A program made the position numbers and the translations under genes. Below are positions 18,563-26,972 of a stretch of DNA of 64,000 bases, one piece after another. Where the stretch lies: assembly GCF_025264645.1 (NCBI RefSeq), contig NZ_CP073696.1, positions 4,650,001 to 4,714,000 of the forward strand, written 5' to 3'. The notes beneath the pieces are model-generated. The model saw only the letters and a program-made list of their open reading frames with translations. It searched no databases and was not told where the DNA came from. The stretch comes from Edaphobacter lichenicola (lineage in GTDB: Bacteria > Acidobacteriota > Terriglobia > Terriglobales > Acidobacteriaceae). Each line of letters opens with the position of its first letter. Positions within the stretch are counted from its first letter, which is position 1.

Positions 18563-18582
18563 ACGTAAACAAATGAAAATTC
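18563..18582 (-). promoter_or_regulatory. Candidate DeoR/AgaR operator, TonB receptor leader
   Basis: Read on the minus strand this is GAATTTTCATTTGTTTACGT, with TTT triplets at about 5-bp intervals (TTTTC-ATTTG-TTTAC). That resembles the phased TTTCR-TTTYR-TTTYN pattern described for AgaR operators. It lies just after the predicted promoter, where a repressor would block transcription. Confidence 0.4.
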
Positions 18583-18604
18583 ATGAAGCTGAAGGGAAGC
18601 CCTT

Positions 18605-21600
18605 ATGCAGATGCGAAGGAATGTGAAGATATCAAATTTCATTCTGCTTGTTGCCTTTCTCGTCGCAGTCCCTTTGCTGAAGGCGCAGATTGACACGGCA
18701 ACAGTAGCCGGTCGAGTTACCGATAGGACTGGAGCTACCGTCCCAATGGCAGCGGTGACAGTCACAAATACGGAGACTAACTTCGTCTATCACGCCAAGA
18801 GTGCTGCGAACGGCGAGTGGACGATTAGTCCGGTTCATATTGGCACGTATCGACTGGCAGTAAGTGCGGCAGGATTCAATCAAGCAGTCGCCGGCCCTTT
18901 TACGTTGAGTGTTGAGCAGCGGCAGCAGATCGATCTTACGTTGCAAACTGGTTCGGTGAGCGCAGTTGTTGAGGTGACGGATACTGCGCCGGTGCTCGAG
19001 ACAGCAACTTCGGAGCGCAGCCAACTCATCGACAGCCGTACCATGCAAACGCTTCCACTCAACGGCCGAAATCCGGTCCAACTCGCGCAGCTGTCTGCAG
19101 GTGTGACCGTCAGTGAGCCAGGCGCCCGAGACGAGCAGGGTTACGGTTTCAGCGCGAATGGTGCTCGGTCCCTGCAAAACAATTTTTTGCTGGATGGCAT
19201 CGATAATAACTCGAACTTGCCCGACCTTTTGAACGAAGCAAATTATGTCGTGATGCCATCTGTCGATGCACTTCAGGAGTTCAGGTTCGAGACCGACTCG
19301 TACTCTGCCGAGTTTGGCCGTGCTACAGGCGCTGTTGTGAATGCTACGACCAAGAGTGGATCGAACCATATCCATGGCGTCGTCTACGAATTCCTGCGCA
19401 ACCAGGCGTTTGATGCTCGGAACTACTTCGATCAAACTTTGCCTCCCTATCATCAGAACCAGTTCGGAGCGACCATCGGTCTCCCGATTATTCACAACAA
19501 GCTGTTTCTATTTTTGGACTATGAAGGTTTGCGCCTATCGCAGGGGCAGACCTATACCGCATTGGTCCCCACTGCGCAGCAACGTATAGGAGATTTTTCG
19601 AGCCAGCTTGACCTTACTTCGCCTACTGGGGTGCAAGACTGTAACGGCAACCCAACCTACAACGGAGAGCTATTCAACACCAAACTGACCCAGGCTTCGG
19701 CGGCCAGTCCAACGGGCTATTGCGGCGTTCCGTTCGGTTATAACGCGGATGGCACACCGTCAAACGTCATTCCCGATGCAAGTATCGATTCGCTCGGAGC
19801 CAAGCTGGTGGCTTTGTACCCGGCGCAAAATGCGAACGGTTCAGGCTACAACTATGTTTCGAATCCTAACCTGATACGCAACGCGAACCAGGGCGATGTT
19901 CGTGTCGATCAGGTATTGACGCATAGCGACAATATCTTTTATCGGTTCAGCATGAGCCGCTCTCCTTCAACGATTCCAGCAACGTTTCCTGGCTTCGCTG
20001 ATGGCGGTGGCTTCTTCACAGGGGTGGGACAGAATAATGCTTATTCAGTTGCCGTGAGTGAGACGCACGTCTTCTCTCCGACACGCGTGAATGAGATCCG
20101 CATTGGTTACAACAGGCTTCACACGAACAGATTCCAGTTTTTCTCCAACACAGACGTCTCAGAGACGGTTGGTTTTCCTGGGGTTCCATATCAGGCAGGC
20201 ACTGATAACGGGGGACTGCCGCAGATGTACTTCAACGATGTGGCTACCCTTGGGAGTCCTACCTATCTTCCTTCGAACGAGATTCAAAACACCTATTCCT
20301 TATCCGACACCTTTACTCTGATTGCAGGTGAGCACAGCATTAAGTTCGGCGGCGAGATACGGCCGGAAGAGTTCACGATCTTCCAGCCTGCAGCCCCGCG
20401 CGGAACCTTAACCTTTGGGACCCAGTTCACGGATAATCCAGCAGCACAGGGAACCGGCGGCAGCGGATTGGCAACACTGCTCACAGGTCAGCCGGATGGT
20501 GGCGGGATTAACAACATCAACAACGTTGATTACAACAGGAAAGTCTTTGGAATTTTCTTGCAGGATGACTGGCGCGCCACACCCAAATTGACAATTAATG
20601 CTGGCATTCGTTACGACTTCTTCTCCGCCATTCTCGAACGGCACAATTCGCAGGCGAACTTTAATCCCGTTACAGGTGAACTCGACATTCCTCGTAGCAA
20701 CAGCGCTGTTCTGACACCGACGCTTGCAGGATTGCTCACGGTGAACAGAACGGCTTCGAACGGATTGATTCCGCCGATCTATACCAACGTTTCGCCGCGC
20801 CTCGGCTTGGCTCTCCAGTTCTCGCCAGGATGGGTGCTGCGTGCGGGCAGTGGTCTCTTCTTCAATGGAGAAGAGAGCGGTCCATATAGTAATCCGAGCC
20901 CAGGTTTTAATCCGCCTTACTTCGCATCGCAAAACTATGTTGCGCCTTGCAGCCTCGCATCGTATGCCTCTGTGCTGGACTGCTCGATTCCAGGCCTTCG
21001 TACACTATCGGACGGCTTTCCGTCTGACGCTCTCAGTGACCCGAATACACCAAATCTCTTCTCTGAAGACAAGCTGAGGACGCCTTACGTAGCGCAGTGG
21101 CATTTGACAGTGCAGCACGAGATTACGCAACACATGACTGCCGAGGTGGCGTATGTCGGTTCCAAAGGCACGCACCTCTATACCTTCTCAAATGTCAATC
21201 AGGCTGCACCTACGGCGGATACGTCCGCGCCATCCGCCCCGCGTCGTCCCTTTCCTACCCTCGATACCTCGATTGGATGGTTGCGTTCGGACGGTTTCAC
21301 TAACTACAACTCTGCACAGTTTAAACTCGAGCAGCACCTAAGCCATGGAGTCGCGGCGATTGTGAACTATACCTATAGTCACGGGCTCGGCAACTCTTCC
21401 AACGCCAATCTAGGAGCTCAAAATAATGACTCCTTTCGTGACATCAGACTGCTCGGCGAGTATGGAAATTTGGACTTCGACGTCCGGCATCGCTTTACGA
21501 CGGGCTACTCCTGGGATCTTCCGATAGGGACTGGGAAATCACTCGCTGGATCTGCCGGGAAGCCTCTTGATTACCTCATTGGGCACTGGCAGTTGTCAGG

Positions 21601-22048
21601 TATAGCTACGCTATCTTCTGGGACCTGGTATACGGTCACCGACTCCAATGCGAACTTTGCAAACTCTGACGGGCAACAGCGGCCCGATTTTGTGCCGGGA
21701 CAGAAAGCCTCAGGGAAACCATGCGCAGCCGGCACGTTTTTCAACACCTGTGCCTTTCAGGACCCTGCATTCGGATCTTTCGGGGACGTATCGCTCAACA
21801 CAGTCAACGGTCCAGGCGTTAAGAACTGGGATATTTCGGTGCTAAAGACAATTCCTGTAGGAGAAGCTCGGCGGTTTGAGCTACGCGGAGAGTTCTATAA
21901 CGCGCTCAATCATCCGAACTTCCTCTTTGCGGCTCCGGGACCACAAAATTCCAATAACGCTACTACCTTCGGTTCAACAAACTTTGGAGTCGTGACGGCA
22001 GCTCGAGACCCAAGGCTCATACAGATTGGCCTGAAGTTCTACTACTAA
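18605..22048 (+). CDS. TonB-dependent receptor, Oar-like, with carboxypeptidase-regulatory domain
   Basis: This 1147-residue outer-membrane protein has a signal peptide (residues 1-27, ending LLKAQ), an N-terminal carboxypeptidase regulatory-like beta domain (about 30-115; VAGRVTDRTGATVPMAAVTV), a plug region (about 140-250; TLPLNGRNPVQLAQLSAGV and NNFLLDGIDNN) and a long beta-barrel ending in the aromatic tail LKFYY. GAAGGG lies 8 bp before the ATG. Such receptors are abundant in acidobacteria and probably import oligosaccharides or peptides using TonB energy. Next to GalNAc catabolic genes and with candidate operator sites upstream, it is probably the outer-membrane porter for GalNAc-containing glycans. 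The ligand is an inference. Confidence 0.9.
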   Translation: MQMRRNVKISNFILLVAFLVAVPLLKAQIDTATVAGRVTDRTGATVPMAAVTVTNTETNFVYHAKSAANGEWTISPVHIGTYRLAVSAAGFNQAVAGPFTLSVEQRQQIDLTLQTGSVSAVVEVTDTAPVLETATSERSQLIDSRTMQTLPLNGRNPVQLAQLSAGVTVSEPGARDEQGYGFSANGARSLQNNFLLDGIDNNSNLPDLLNEANYVVMPSVDALQEFRFETDSYSAEFGRATGAVVNATTKSGSNHIHGVVYEFLRNQAFDARNYFDQTLPPYHQNQFGATIGLPIIHNKLFLFLDYEGLRLSQGQTYTALVPTAQQRIGDFSSQLDLTSPTGVQDCNGNPTYNGELFNTKLTQASAASPTGYCGVPFGYNADGTPSNVIPDASIDSLGAKLVALYPAQNANGSGYNYVSNPNLIRNANQGDVRVDQVLTHSDNIFYRFSMSRSPSTIPATFPGFADGGGFFTGVGQNNAYSVAVSETHVFSPTRVNEIRIGYNRLHTNRFQFFSNTDVSETVGFPGVPYQAGTDNGGLPQMYFNDVATLGSPTYLPSNEIQNTYSLSDTFTLIAGEHSIKFGGEIRPEEFTIFQPAAPRGTLTFGTQFTDNPAAQGTGGSGLATLLTGQPDGGGINNINNVDYNRKVFGIFLQDDWRATPKLTINAGIRYDFFSAILERHNSQANFNPVTGELDIPRSNSAVLTPTLAGLLTVNRTASNGLIPPIYTNVSPRLGLALQFSPGWVLRAGSGLFFNGEESGPYSNPSPGFNPPYFASQNYVAPCSLASYASVLDCSIPGLRTLSDGFPSDALSDPNTPNLFSEDKLRTPYVAQWHLTVQHEITQHMTAEVAYVGSKGTHLYTFSNVNQAAPTADTSAPSAPRRPFPTLDTSIGWLRSDGFTNYNSAQFKLEQHLSHGVAAIVNYTYSHGLGNSSNANLGAQNNDSFRDIRLLGEYGNLDFDVRHRFTTGYSWDLPIGTGKSLAGSAGKPLDYLIGHWQLSGIATLSSGTWYTVTDSNANFANSDGQQRPDFVPGQKASGKPCAAGTFFNTCAFQDPAFGSFGDVSLNTVNGPGVKNWDISVLKTIPVGEARRFELRGEFYNALNHPNFLFAAPGPQNSNNATTFGSTNFGVVTAARDPRLIQIGLKFYY

Positions 22049-22059
22049 ACTTACTCCTA

Positions 22060-22096
22060 AGAAAGACCGCGAAGGCTAAGCCGACGCGGTCTTTCT
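22060..22096 (+). terminator. Rho-independent-type terminator after the TonB receptor
   Basis: A perfect 12-bp stem AGAAAGACCGCG / CGCGGTCTTTCT encloses a 13-nt loop. The stem starts 12 bp after the receptor stop. There is no long U tract beyond the TTTCT that closes the stem. Confidence 0.75.
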
Positions 22097-22167
22097 ATGT
22101 AGCTCAGCAAAGTCAAAAGAGACAAACGTCAGCTCACCGGGGATGCATTATCCCTTTCAACGTCCTT

Positions 22168-22995
22168 CTAGACCAAAATCAGTTTGCACCCAAAAGATCG
22201 AATTCTGTCCTGCAGTTCTGGTGGCAAGCTTACATCGCTGATGACGATATCGACCTCGGAAAATGAAGCTATCAGGGACATGCTGCGCTTACCGAACTTG
22301 CTGGCATCGGCTACGACGATGATCTCGCGTGCTGCACGCAGCATTGCGCGATTGGCCATCGTCTCTTCCAGATTTGTACCGCTAACACCAAAGTCAGGAT
22401 CGCAGCCTGCACCGCAGAGAAAGAGCTTGTCCGCTGAGAACTGTTCCAGCATATCTTCGGTCGCACGACCAACGATCGAGGCTGAATCGTTACGGACGGT
22501 GCCTCCCATCATGATGATCTGGGTATTGCGTGAACCGAGGAGCTCGGATGCGATGTTTACCCCATTCGTGATGACCTGCAGATTTGGAATGTTCTTAAGA
22601 TGTCGGGCTACCTCAAGCGTCGTGGTTCCTGAATCAAGGATGATCGTCTCACCCTCTCGAACAAGCGTGGCAGCCATTGCGCCAATGCGCTGTTTCTCCT
22701 TCGATTGACTCTTGATGCGTTCATGTACCGGAGACTCACGAAACACAGTATCCTGGATGACCGCGCCACCGTGTGAACGCTGCACGAGGCCTCGCTGATC
22801 CAATTCATTGAGATCGCTGCGGATGGTTACCGCCGAAGTGTTGAAGCGGCGCACGAGTTCGTTGACCTTTGCCCGACCCTCGGACCTTAGGATCTGCAGG
22901 ATCTGCATTCGCCGTTCCTCTGCCATCATTCCTTCTTGCAGAGGCTCTTCCACGCGCGATTCAGCTGCATGGCTTTCAGCTACTTCTTTCTTCAT
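22168..22995 (-). CDS. DeoR/AgaR-type transcriptional repressor
   Basis: The 275-residue product has a DeoR-family winged helix-turn-helix (about 28-80; RMQILQILRSEGRAKVNELVRRF and SAVTIRSDLNELDQRGLVQRSHGGAV) followed by a DeoRC sugar-phosphate sensor domain (about 95-255; ILDSGTTTLEVARHL, MMGGTVR, LFLCGAGCDPDFGVSGTN). Members such as AgaR and GlpR repress sugar operons until a phosphorylated sugar binds. The start ATG has GGAG 8 bp upstream. It is 26 bp downstream of the nagX-like gene on the same strand, so the two form an operon. Its position between the TonB receptor and the GalNAc genes makes it the likely local regulator. Confidence 0.85.
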   Translation of the reverse strand: MKKEVAESHAAESRVEEPLQEGMMAEERRMQILQILRSEGRAKVNELVRRFNTSAVTIRSDLNELDQRGLVQRSHGGAVIQDTVFRESPVHERIKSQSKEKQRIGAMAATLVREGETIILDSGTTTLEVARHLKNIPNLQVITNGVNIASELLGSRNTQIIMMGGTVRNDSASIVGRATEDMLEQFSADKLFLCGAGCDPDFGVSGTNLEETMANRAMLRAAREIIVVADASKFGKRSMSLIASFSEVDIVISDVSLPPELQDRIRSFGCKLILV

Positions 22996-23021
22996 TGCAC
23001 CTACTCCGCTCTCTCAACAAA

Positions 23022-24215
23022 TCAGATGCGAAGGAAAATTTTGTTCCGGAACATCCAGTGAAGTATAAGCCAGTAGACCGCAAGTGTTAGCAGTCCGAGC
23101 GTAACAGGCTCAAGGGCGGTCCCAAAGATGTTGAGCGCCGGCATCCCCAGGTTGATGCGAAAACTGCTTTGGATGAAATCCTCAAAAAGATGTGCCATCA
23201 GATAGGCCGCGATCGAATTCATGCCAATGACGACAAGCGGAAATGCAACGCGGGTGTGTTTTTTGATGTCCACGATCCATGAAAAAACAGCCAAAAAGAG
23301 GAAGCACATCCCGCCACTAAACAGTGTCCAGGCAGGGGTCCAAATCCTTTTGACGATGGGGCAAATGCCTGCATAATGCAGCAACAGCCCCGTAGCTATC
23401 AGGATCGCTGCTGCAGTCAGGAACCTGCGCATAGGAACGTTCGGTTTGTCCGCAATGAGCCAGCGTCCGGCGGCCAATCCCAGCAACATGGTGCCGAGCG
23501 TAGGAATAAAGCTAAGTGTGAGATATCCGCCATCGTTGAACAGGAAGCGGCTCGGTCGAGGAAACAGATTCAGAAACCACAGATCGAAGGCCTGTCCAAG
23601 GTTGCTGTTCTTATTCCAGTGCGAAGCGAAGCCGTGCAACAGATGCTGATGCCAGTCGTCAGGCACTCCGACTGACGCATAAGGGAAATCTGCTCCAGGA
23701 GCTGGATAGAGCGCCCATGCCAGCCAGTAGCCAAAGAGGATCACTCCAAAGGCGGTCCACTGCCAACGTGGTCGGACAAAAGTAAGCAGAAATGCGAAGG
23801 TATATCCGAGGCCGATTTGGGTCAGCGTATCTTCAAAGGTGAAATTCGTCATTTCGCTATGGATAGACCGCAGAAAGATCCCCAGCGCGACCAGAAGAAA
23901 GCTTCGCCAGATCGTATGTCCGATCATCCGCTGAAAGGTCTCACCTTTTCGTTGGCGGCTCCGCAGGGAATAGGGAAGCGCGACGCCGACAAGAAAGGTA
24001 AACGACGGCTGAATCATGTCGTGAAGACCCATCCCAACCCACTCGACATGTGTCTGATTGAAGGAAAGGATGCGCCACAGTGTGCTGTGTGGGAATGAGT
24101 GGGCAACTGTCTCAAATTGCATAACTTCGCCCATCATCAACAACATGACGAGACCGCGATAGGCATCGACGGCAACGTTACGCTGCGGAGGTGCTACGGC
24201 CACAGATTCACTCAT
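23022..24215 (-). CDS. nagX: NagX-like membrane acyltransferase (HGSNAT/DUF5009 family)
   Basis: This 397-residue inner-membrane protein has about ten hydrophobic segments and the family opening RNVAVDAYRGLVMLLMMGE (about 13-31). It is related to heparan-alpha-glucosaminide N-acetyltransferase and to NagX, found in bacterial GlcNAc and GalNAc loci. The animal homologue moves an acetyl group across a membrane onto a glucosamine residue; the bacterial role is unproven. GMGLHDMIQPSFTFLVGVALPYS at about 60-82 holds the conserved His-Asp. It is co-directional with the DeoR gene and divergent from the GH109 gene. In this locus it might acetylate imported amino sugars or handle acetyl groups. Confidence 0.75.
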   Translation of the reverse strand: MSESVAVAPPQRNVAVDAYRGLVMLLMMGEVMQFETVAHSFPHSTLWRILSFNQTHVEWVGMGLHDMIQPSFTFLVGVALPYSLRSRQRKGETFQRMIGHTIWRSFLLVALGIFLRSIHSEMTNFTFEDTLTQIGLGYTFAFLLTFVRPRWQWTAFGVILFGYWLAWALYPAPGADFPYASVGVPDDWHQHLLHGFASHWNKNSNLGQAFDLWFLNLFPRPSRFLFNDGGYLTLSFIPTLGTMLLGLAAGRWLIADKPNVPMRRFLTAAAILIATGLLLHYAGICPIVKRIWTPAWTLFSGGMCFLFLAVFSWIVDIKKHTRVAFPLVVIGMNSIAAYLMAHLFEDFIQSSFRINLGMPALNIFGTALEPVTLGLLTLAVYWLILHWMFRNKIFLRI

Positions 24216-24364
24216 AAAAGTGGATCTCCCGGAGTCTGGTTCTTTTGCGACGAATGCCTCGATGCCTGTAATTGGCGTCGCAGTGTGGCGATTCTAGCAC
24301 GAGGGACCTTCATTAGCTTTCATATATCTTCGCCAAAGCTCACATTATTGTTTTGACACCTCAC

Positions 24365-24392
24365 CTTTCGTTCAAATACTCTCATGCGAAAG
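24365..24392. promoter_or_regulatory. Candidate operator with inverted CTTTCG/CGAAAG ends
   Basis: CTTTCG (24365-24370) and its inverted copy CGAAAG (24387-24392) are 16 bp apart. The left arm extends as CTTTCGTTC, identical to a site upstream of the TonB receptor at 18493. Confidence 0.4.
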
Positions 24393-24400
24393 ATTAAATA

Positions 24401-24415
24401 TTTCGATTTCTTGCG
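24401..24415 (+). promoter_or_regulatory. Candidate phased-T operator
   Basis: TTTCGATTTCTTGCG carries TTTC, TTTC and TTG in near 5-bp phase and resembles the motif at 31671. Confidence 0.3.
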
Positions 24416-24556
24416 AATGCGCTTCACTGCAATCGGTTTAATAGTAATCATGATCCACGATGTCTAAGAGTATTGACCAGGTTTAGGTGGCCGAGATCTA
24501 CAACAGGTCGGGACACTAGCAAAACAAATCCCTGATGCGAAGACGAGGAGAATCAC

Positions 24557-25918
24557 TTGAATTTTGACGAGAAGATTACCGGATTGGGATCGTGGTCAAG
24601 GCGCCGTTTTGTACAGATAAGCGCAGCCAGCGCAATAAGCGCGAGCCTCGGAAACCTGGCACATGCGGAAACGGGCGGATCAGCCACGATGATCGACGTT
24701 CCCTTCGAAAAACGAAATCCAAAGATCGCGATGATCGGCACCGGAGGTCGCGGAACCAATCTGCTCGAAAATCTACTCGCCGCGGATGCTCAGGTAGTTG
24801 CGCTATGCGACGTTGTGAAGGAGAAGGCAGAGCACGCCGGTTCTCTGGTCGTGGGGTCAGGTCAGAAGAGCCCCGAGTTGTACACAGATGGGCCGCACGC
24901 TTTTGAAAAGTTGTTAGCAAGACAAGATGTGGATCTTGTTATCGTAGCGACTCCGTGGAATTGGCATGCGGAGATGGCCGTCTCCGCCATGAAGCACGGC
25001 AAGGATGTTGCTGTGGAGGTGCCTGCCGTCACGACGATCGAAGACTGTTGGAAGATCGTTAAGACGTCGGAGGAGACGCGCAAACACTGCATGATGCTTG
25101 AAAACTGCTGTTATGGCTACAACGAAACTCTAATTCTTCGCATGGTGCATGCGGGTAAGTTCGGCGATCTGCTCTACGGCGAAGGCGCCTATCTTCACGA
25201 CCTACGCGAGGAACTGTTCTCAAACGCTGGTGAAGGCCTTTGGAGACGGACAGAGCACACCAAGCGCGATGGAAACTTATACCCAACTCACGGCCTTGGG
25301 CCGGTAGCGAATTACATGGGGATCCAACGCGGCGATAGGTTTGGGTATATCGTTTCGATGAGCACCCCTCAGCGTGGTTTGGATGCGTATCGCAAAGAGC
25401 ACCTGCAGGCGGGTGATCCTCGAATGGCAGAAAAATACATCACCGGCGATATGAACACATCCTTGATCAAGACAGCCAATGGGCTGACGATCACGGTAAA
25501 ACATACAGTTTCCACTCCGCATCCTTACGACCGCATCAACCTTATCGCTGGAACGAAGGGAATCTTCGAGGACTACCCACCGCGTATCTATCTTGATGGT
25601 CAGAACAACGATGAATCATGGGGATCGATCGATTCGTGGAAAGAGTATGAGCATCCGCTCTGGAAAAAAGAAGGGGAGATCGCCAAAAAGATCGGAGGCC
25701 ATGGCGGCATGGATTACATCATGCTCTATCGTTTGCTTCAGTGTGTTCGCGAGGGCCTGCCGCCCGACATGGATGTTTATGACGCCGCCGCGTGGTCCTC
25801 GGTATCTCCACTTAGTGTCGCTTCTGTAAGTCGTGGCAGCGCGCCGATGGAATTTCCCGACTTTACACGCGGCAAGTGGCGCGAGCGAAAGGTCTCGGCA
25901 ATCGCGACGCAGGTCTAG
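24557..25918 (+). CDS. Tat-exported GH109 alpha-N-acetylgalactosaminidase
   Basis: The 453-residue product starts at TTG with GAGGAG 6 bp upstream. A twin-arginine signal (RRRFVQ, 15-20) is followed by a Gfo/Idh/MocA NAD-binding fold (GTGGRG, 61-66). YPTHGLGPVANYMGIQRGDR near 241 and GGHGGMDYIMLYRLLQ near 381 match GH109. These enzymes use bound NAD in a redox-elimination mechanism to remove terminal alpha-GalNAc (blood-group A or mucin-type O-glycans). Tat export fits a protein that folds around NAD in the cytoplasm. It is the first gene of the rightward arm of the GalNAc locus and supplies free GalNAc. Other Gfo/Idh oxidoreductases are the alternative, but the motifs favour GH109. Confidence 0.85.
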   Translation: MNFDEKITGLGSWSRRRFVQISAASAISASLGNLAHAETGGSATMIDVPFEKRNPKIAMIGTGGRGTNLLENLLAADAQVVALCDVVKEKAEHAGSLVVGSGQKSPELYTDGPHAFEKLLARQDVDLVIVATPWNWHAEMAVSAMKHGKDVAVEVPAVTTIEDCWKIVKTSEETRKHCMMLENCCYGYNETLILRMVHAGKFGDLLYGEGAYLHDLREELFSNAGEGLWRRTEHTKRDGNLYPTHGLGPVANYMGIQRGDRFGYIVSMSTPQRGLDAYRKEHLQAGDPRMAEKYITGDMNTSLIKTANGLTITVKHTVSTPHPYDRINLIAGTKGIFEDYPPRIYLDGQNNDESWGSIDSWKEYEHPLWKKEGEIAKKIGGHGGMDYIMLYRLLQCVREGLPPDMDVYDAAAWSSVSPLSVASVSRGSAPMEFPDFTRGKWRERKVSAIATQV

Positions 25919-25970
25919 TAGTAAGTTCGAAAGATCATAGCTACCGCATCTCAAAGTAATTCGACTTAGC

Positions 25971-26942
25971 ATGAATAGAGATAAAAACCGAATTATCTTG
26001 GAGAACGGCGCGATAAGAGTAGTCCTGCTCCCCAGCAGTGGCGGCAGAATCGAGTCGCTACAAGGCGGAGGTTTTGAATTTCTGCTTCAACCCTTCGATT
26101 CTTTCGATGAACAACTGACTCCAGGTATGAGGTTTCAAGATGGAGCCTGTTCCGGTATCGACGAGTGCCTTCCCACAGTCGCAAGATCGGCAATTGGCAT
26201 ACCGGATCTTGAAGTGCCGGATCACGGAGAGTTCTGGACAATTCCGTGGACAGTCCAGGAGCCTGCTACTTCACGCTCAGTGACTATTGCTGCAGATGGG
26301 ACTAGTCGTCCATTGCGTTTTACGAAGCGGCTAGAGCTACATCCGACGTCACTGCAAATTGATTATTCAGTTCAAAATTTAAGCTCTAAACCTGTCGAGT
26401 ATCTCTATGCGTGTCACCCGCTGTTTTCGATTGACCAAGGGGATCTTGTCGTCTTACCCGCGAGTGTAGCCTCCGTCCGGGTAGAGTCTTCAGTCCATAA
26501 TCGCCTTGGCAATCAGGGCGACTCGGTTTCGTGGCCAATTACACGCAGTGGATCAGATCCGATCGACTTGAGCGCGACCCTACTTGCCACTGCCGATACC
26601 GCCGACATGCTTTATGCGGGACCTCTTGCTTCCGGTCGTTGTGGTCTGTTTCGCTCTCTCGTGGGTCGGGGAATTATGCTTCGTTTCGATCCTGCACAGC
26701 TGCCTTATCTGGGCCTATGGCTCTGCTACGGAGGATGGCCAGGTAACTCAGTGCGACGCCAATATGCAGTTGCACTCGAGCCTACCGTTGCAGCACGCGG
26801 CTCGCTTGAGAGTGCGATTCGGGATGAGGTTGCACCTGTGCTCGACCCCAATCAAACTCACTGCTGGACCGTTGAATTTCTCATCGCCGGGCTCAATGAA
26901 GCAATCAGCGAGGCAACTTTCGTCCGAAGTATCGAAAGTTGA
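25971..26942 (+). CDS. Aldose 1-epimerase/mutarotase-like protein
   Basis: This 323-residue protein has the galactose mutarotase-like beta-sandwich pattern: RVVLLPSSGGRIESLQGGG near the N-terminus (about 16-34), DECLPTV near 63, and a CHPLFSID segment near 146 that supplies the family catalytic-type His. No signal peptide is visible, so it should be cytoplasmic. It starts 52 bp after the GH109 gene on the same strand and is probably co-transcribed. Family members interconvert alpha and beta anomers. Here it may convert the GalNAc anomer released by GH109 to the form used by the kinase; that is inferred from position. Confidence 0.75.
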   Translation: MNRDKNRIILENGAIRVVLLPSSGGRIESLQGGGFEFLLQPFDSFDEQLTPGMRFQDGACSGIDECLPTVARSAIGIPDLEVPDHGEFWTIPWTVQEPATSRSVTIAADGTSRPLRFTKRLELHPTSLQIDYSVQNLSSKPVEYLYACHPLFSIDQGDLVVLPASVASVRVESSVHNRLGNQGDSVSWPITRSGSDPIDLSATLLATADTADMLYAGPLASGRCGLFRSLVGRGIMLRFDPAQLPYLGLWLCYGGWPGNSVRRQYAVALEPTVAARGSLESAIRDEVAPVLDPNQTHCWTVEFLIAGLNEAISEATFVRSIES

Positions 26943-26972
26943 CCTAAGCCCCCAATCAACTCAACGATCGAG

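Larger units (their letters stand above)
18109..18604. other. Intergenic region upstream of the TonB receptor
   Basis: The left part (18109-18480) has short overlapping ORFs on both strands with poor protein composition, and I see no gene there. The right part (18490-18604) is AT-rich and holds a sigma-70-like promoter and two candidate AgaR-type operator sites, listed separately. Confidence 0.6.
24216..24556. other. Divergent regulatory region between nagX and the GH109 gene
   Basis: This 341-bp AT-rich region separates divergent operons and must hold both promoters. It contains the two candidate AgaR-type sites listed at 24365 and 24401. No protein-like ORF or RNA is seen. Confidence 0.6.
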
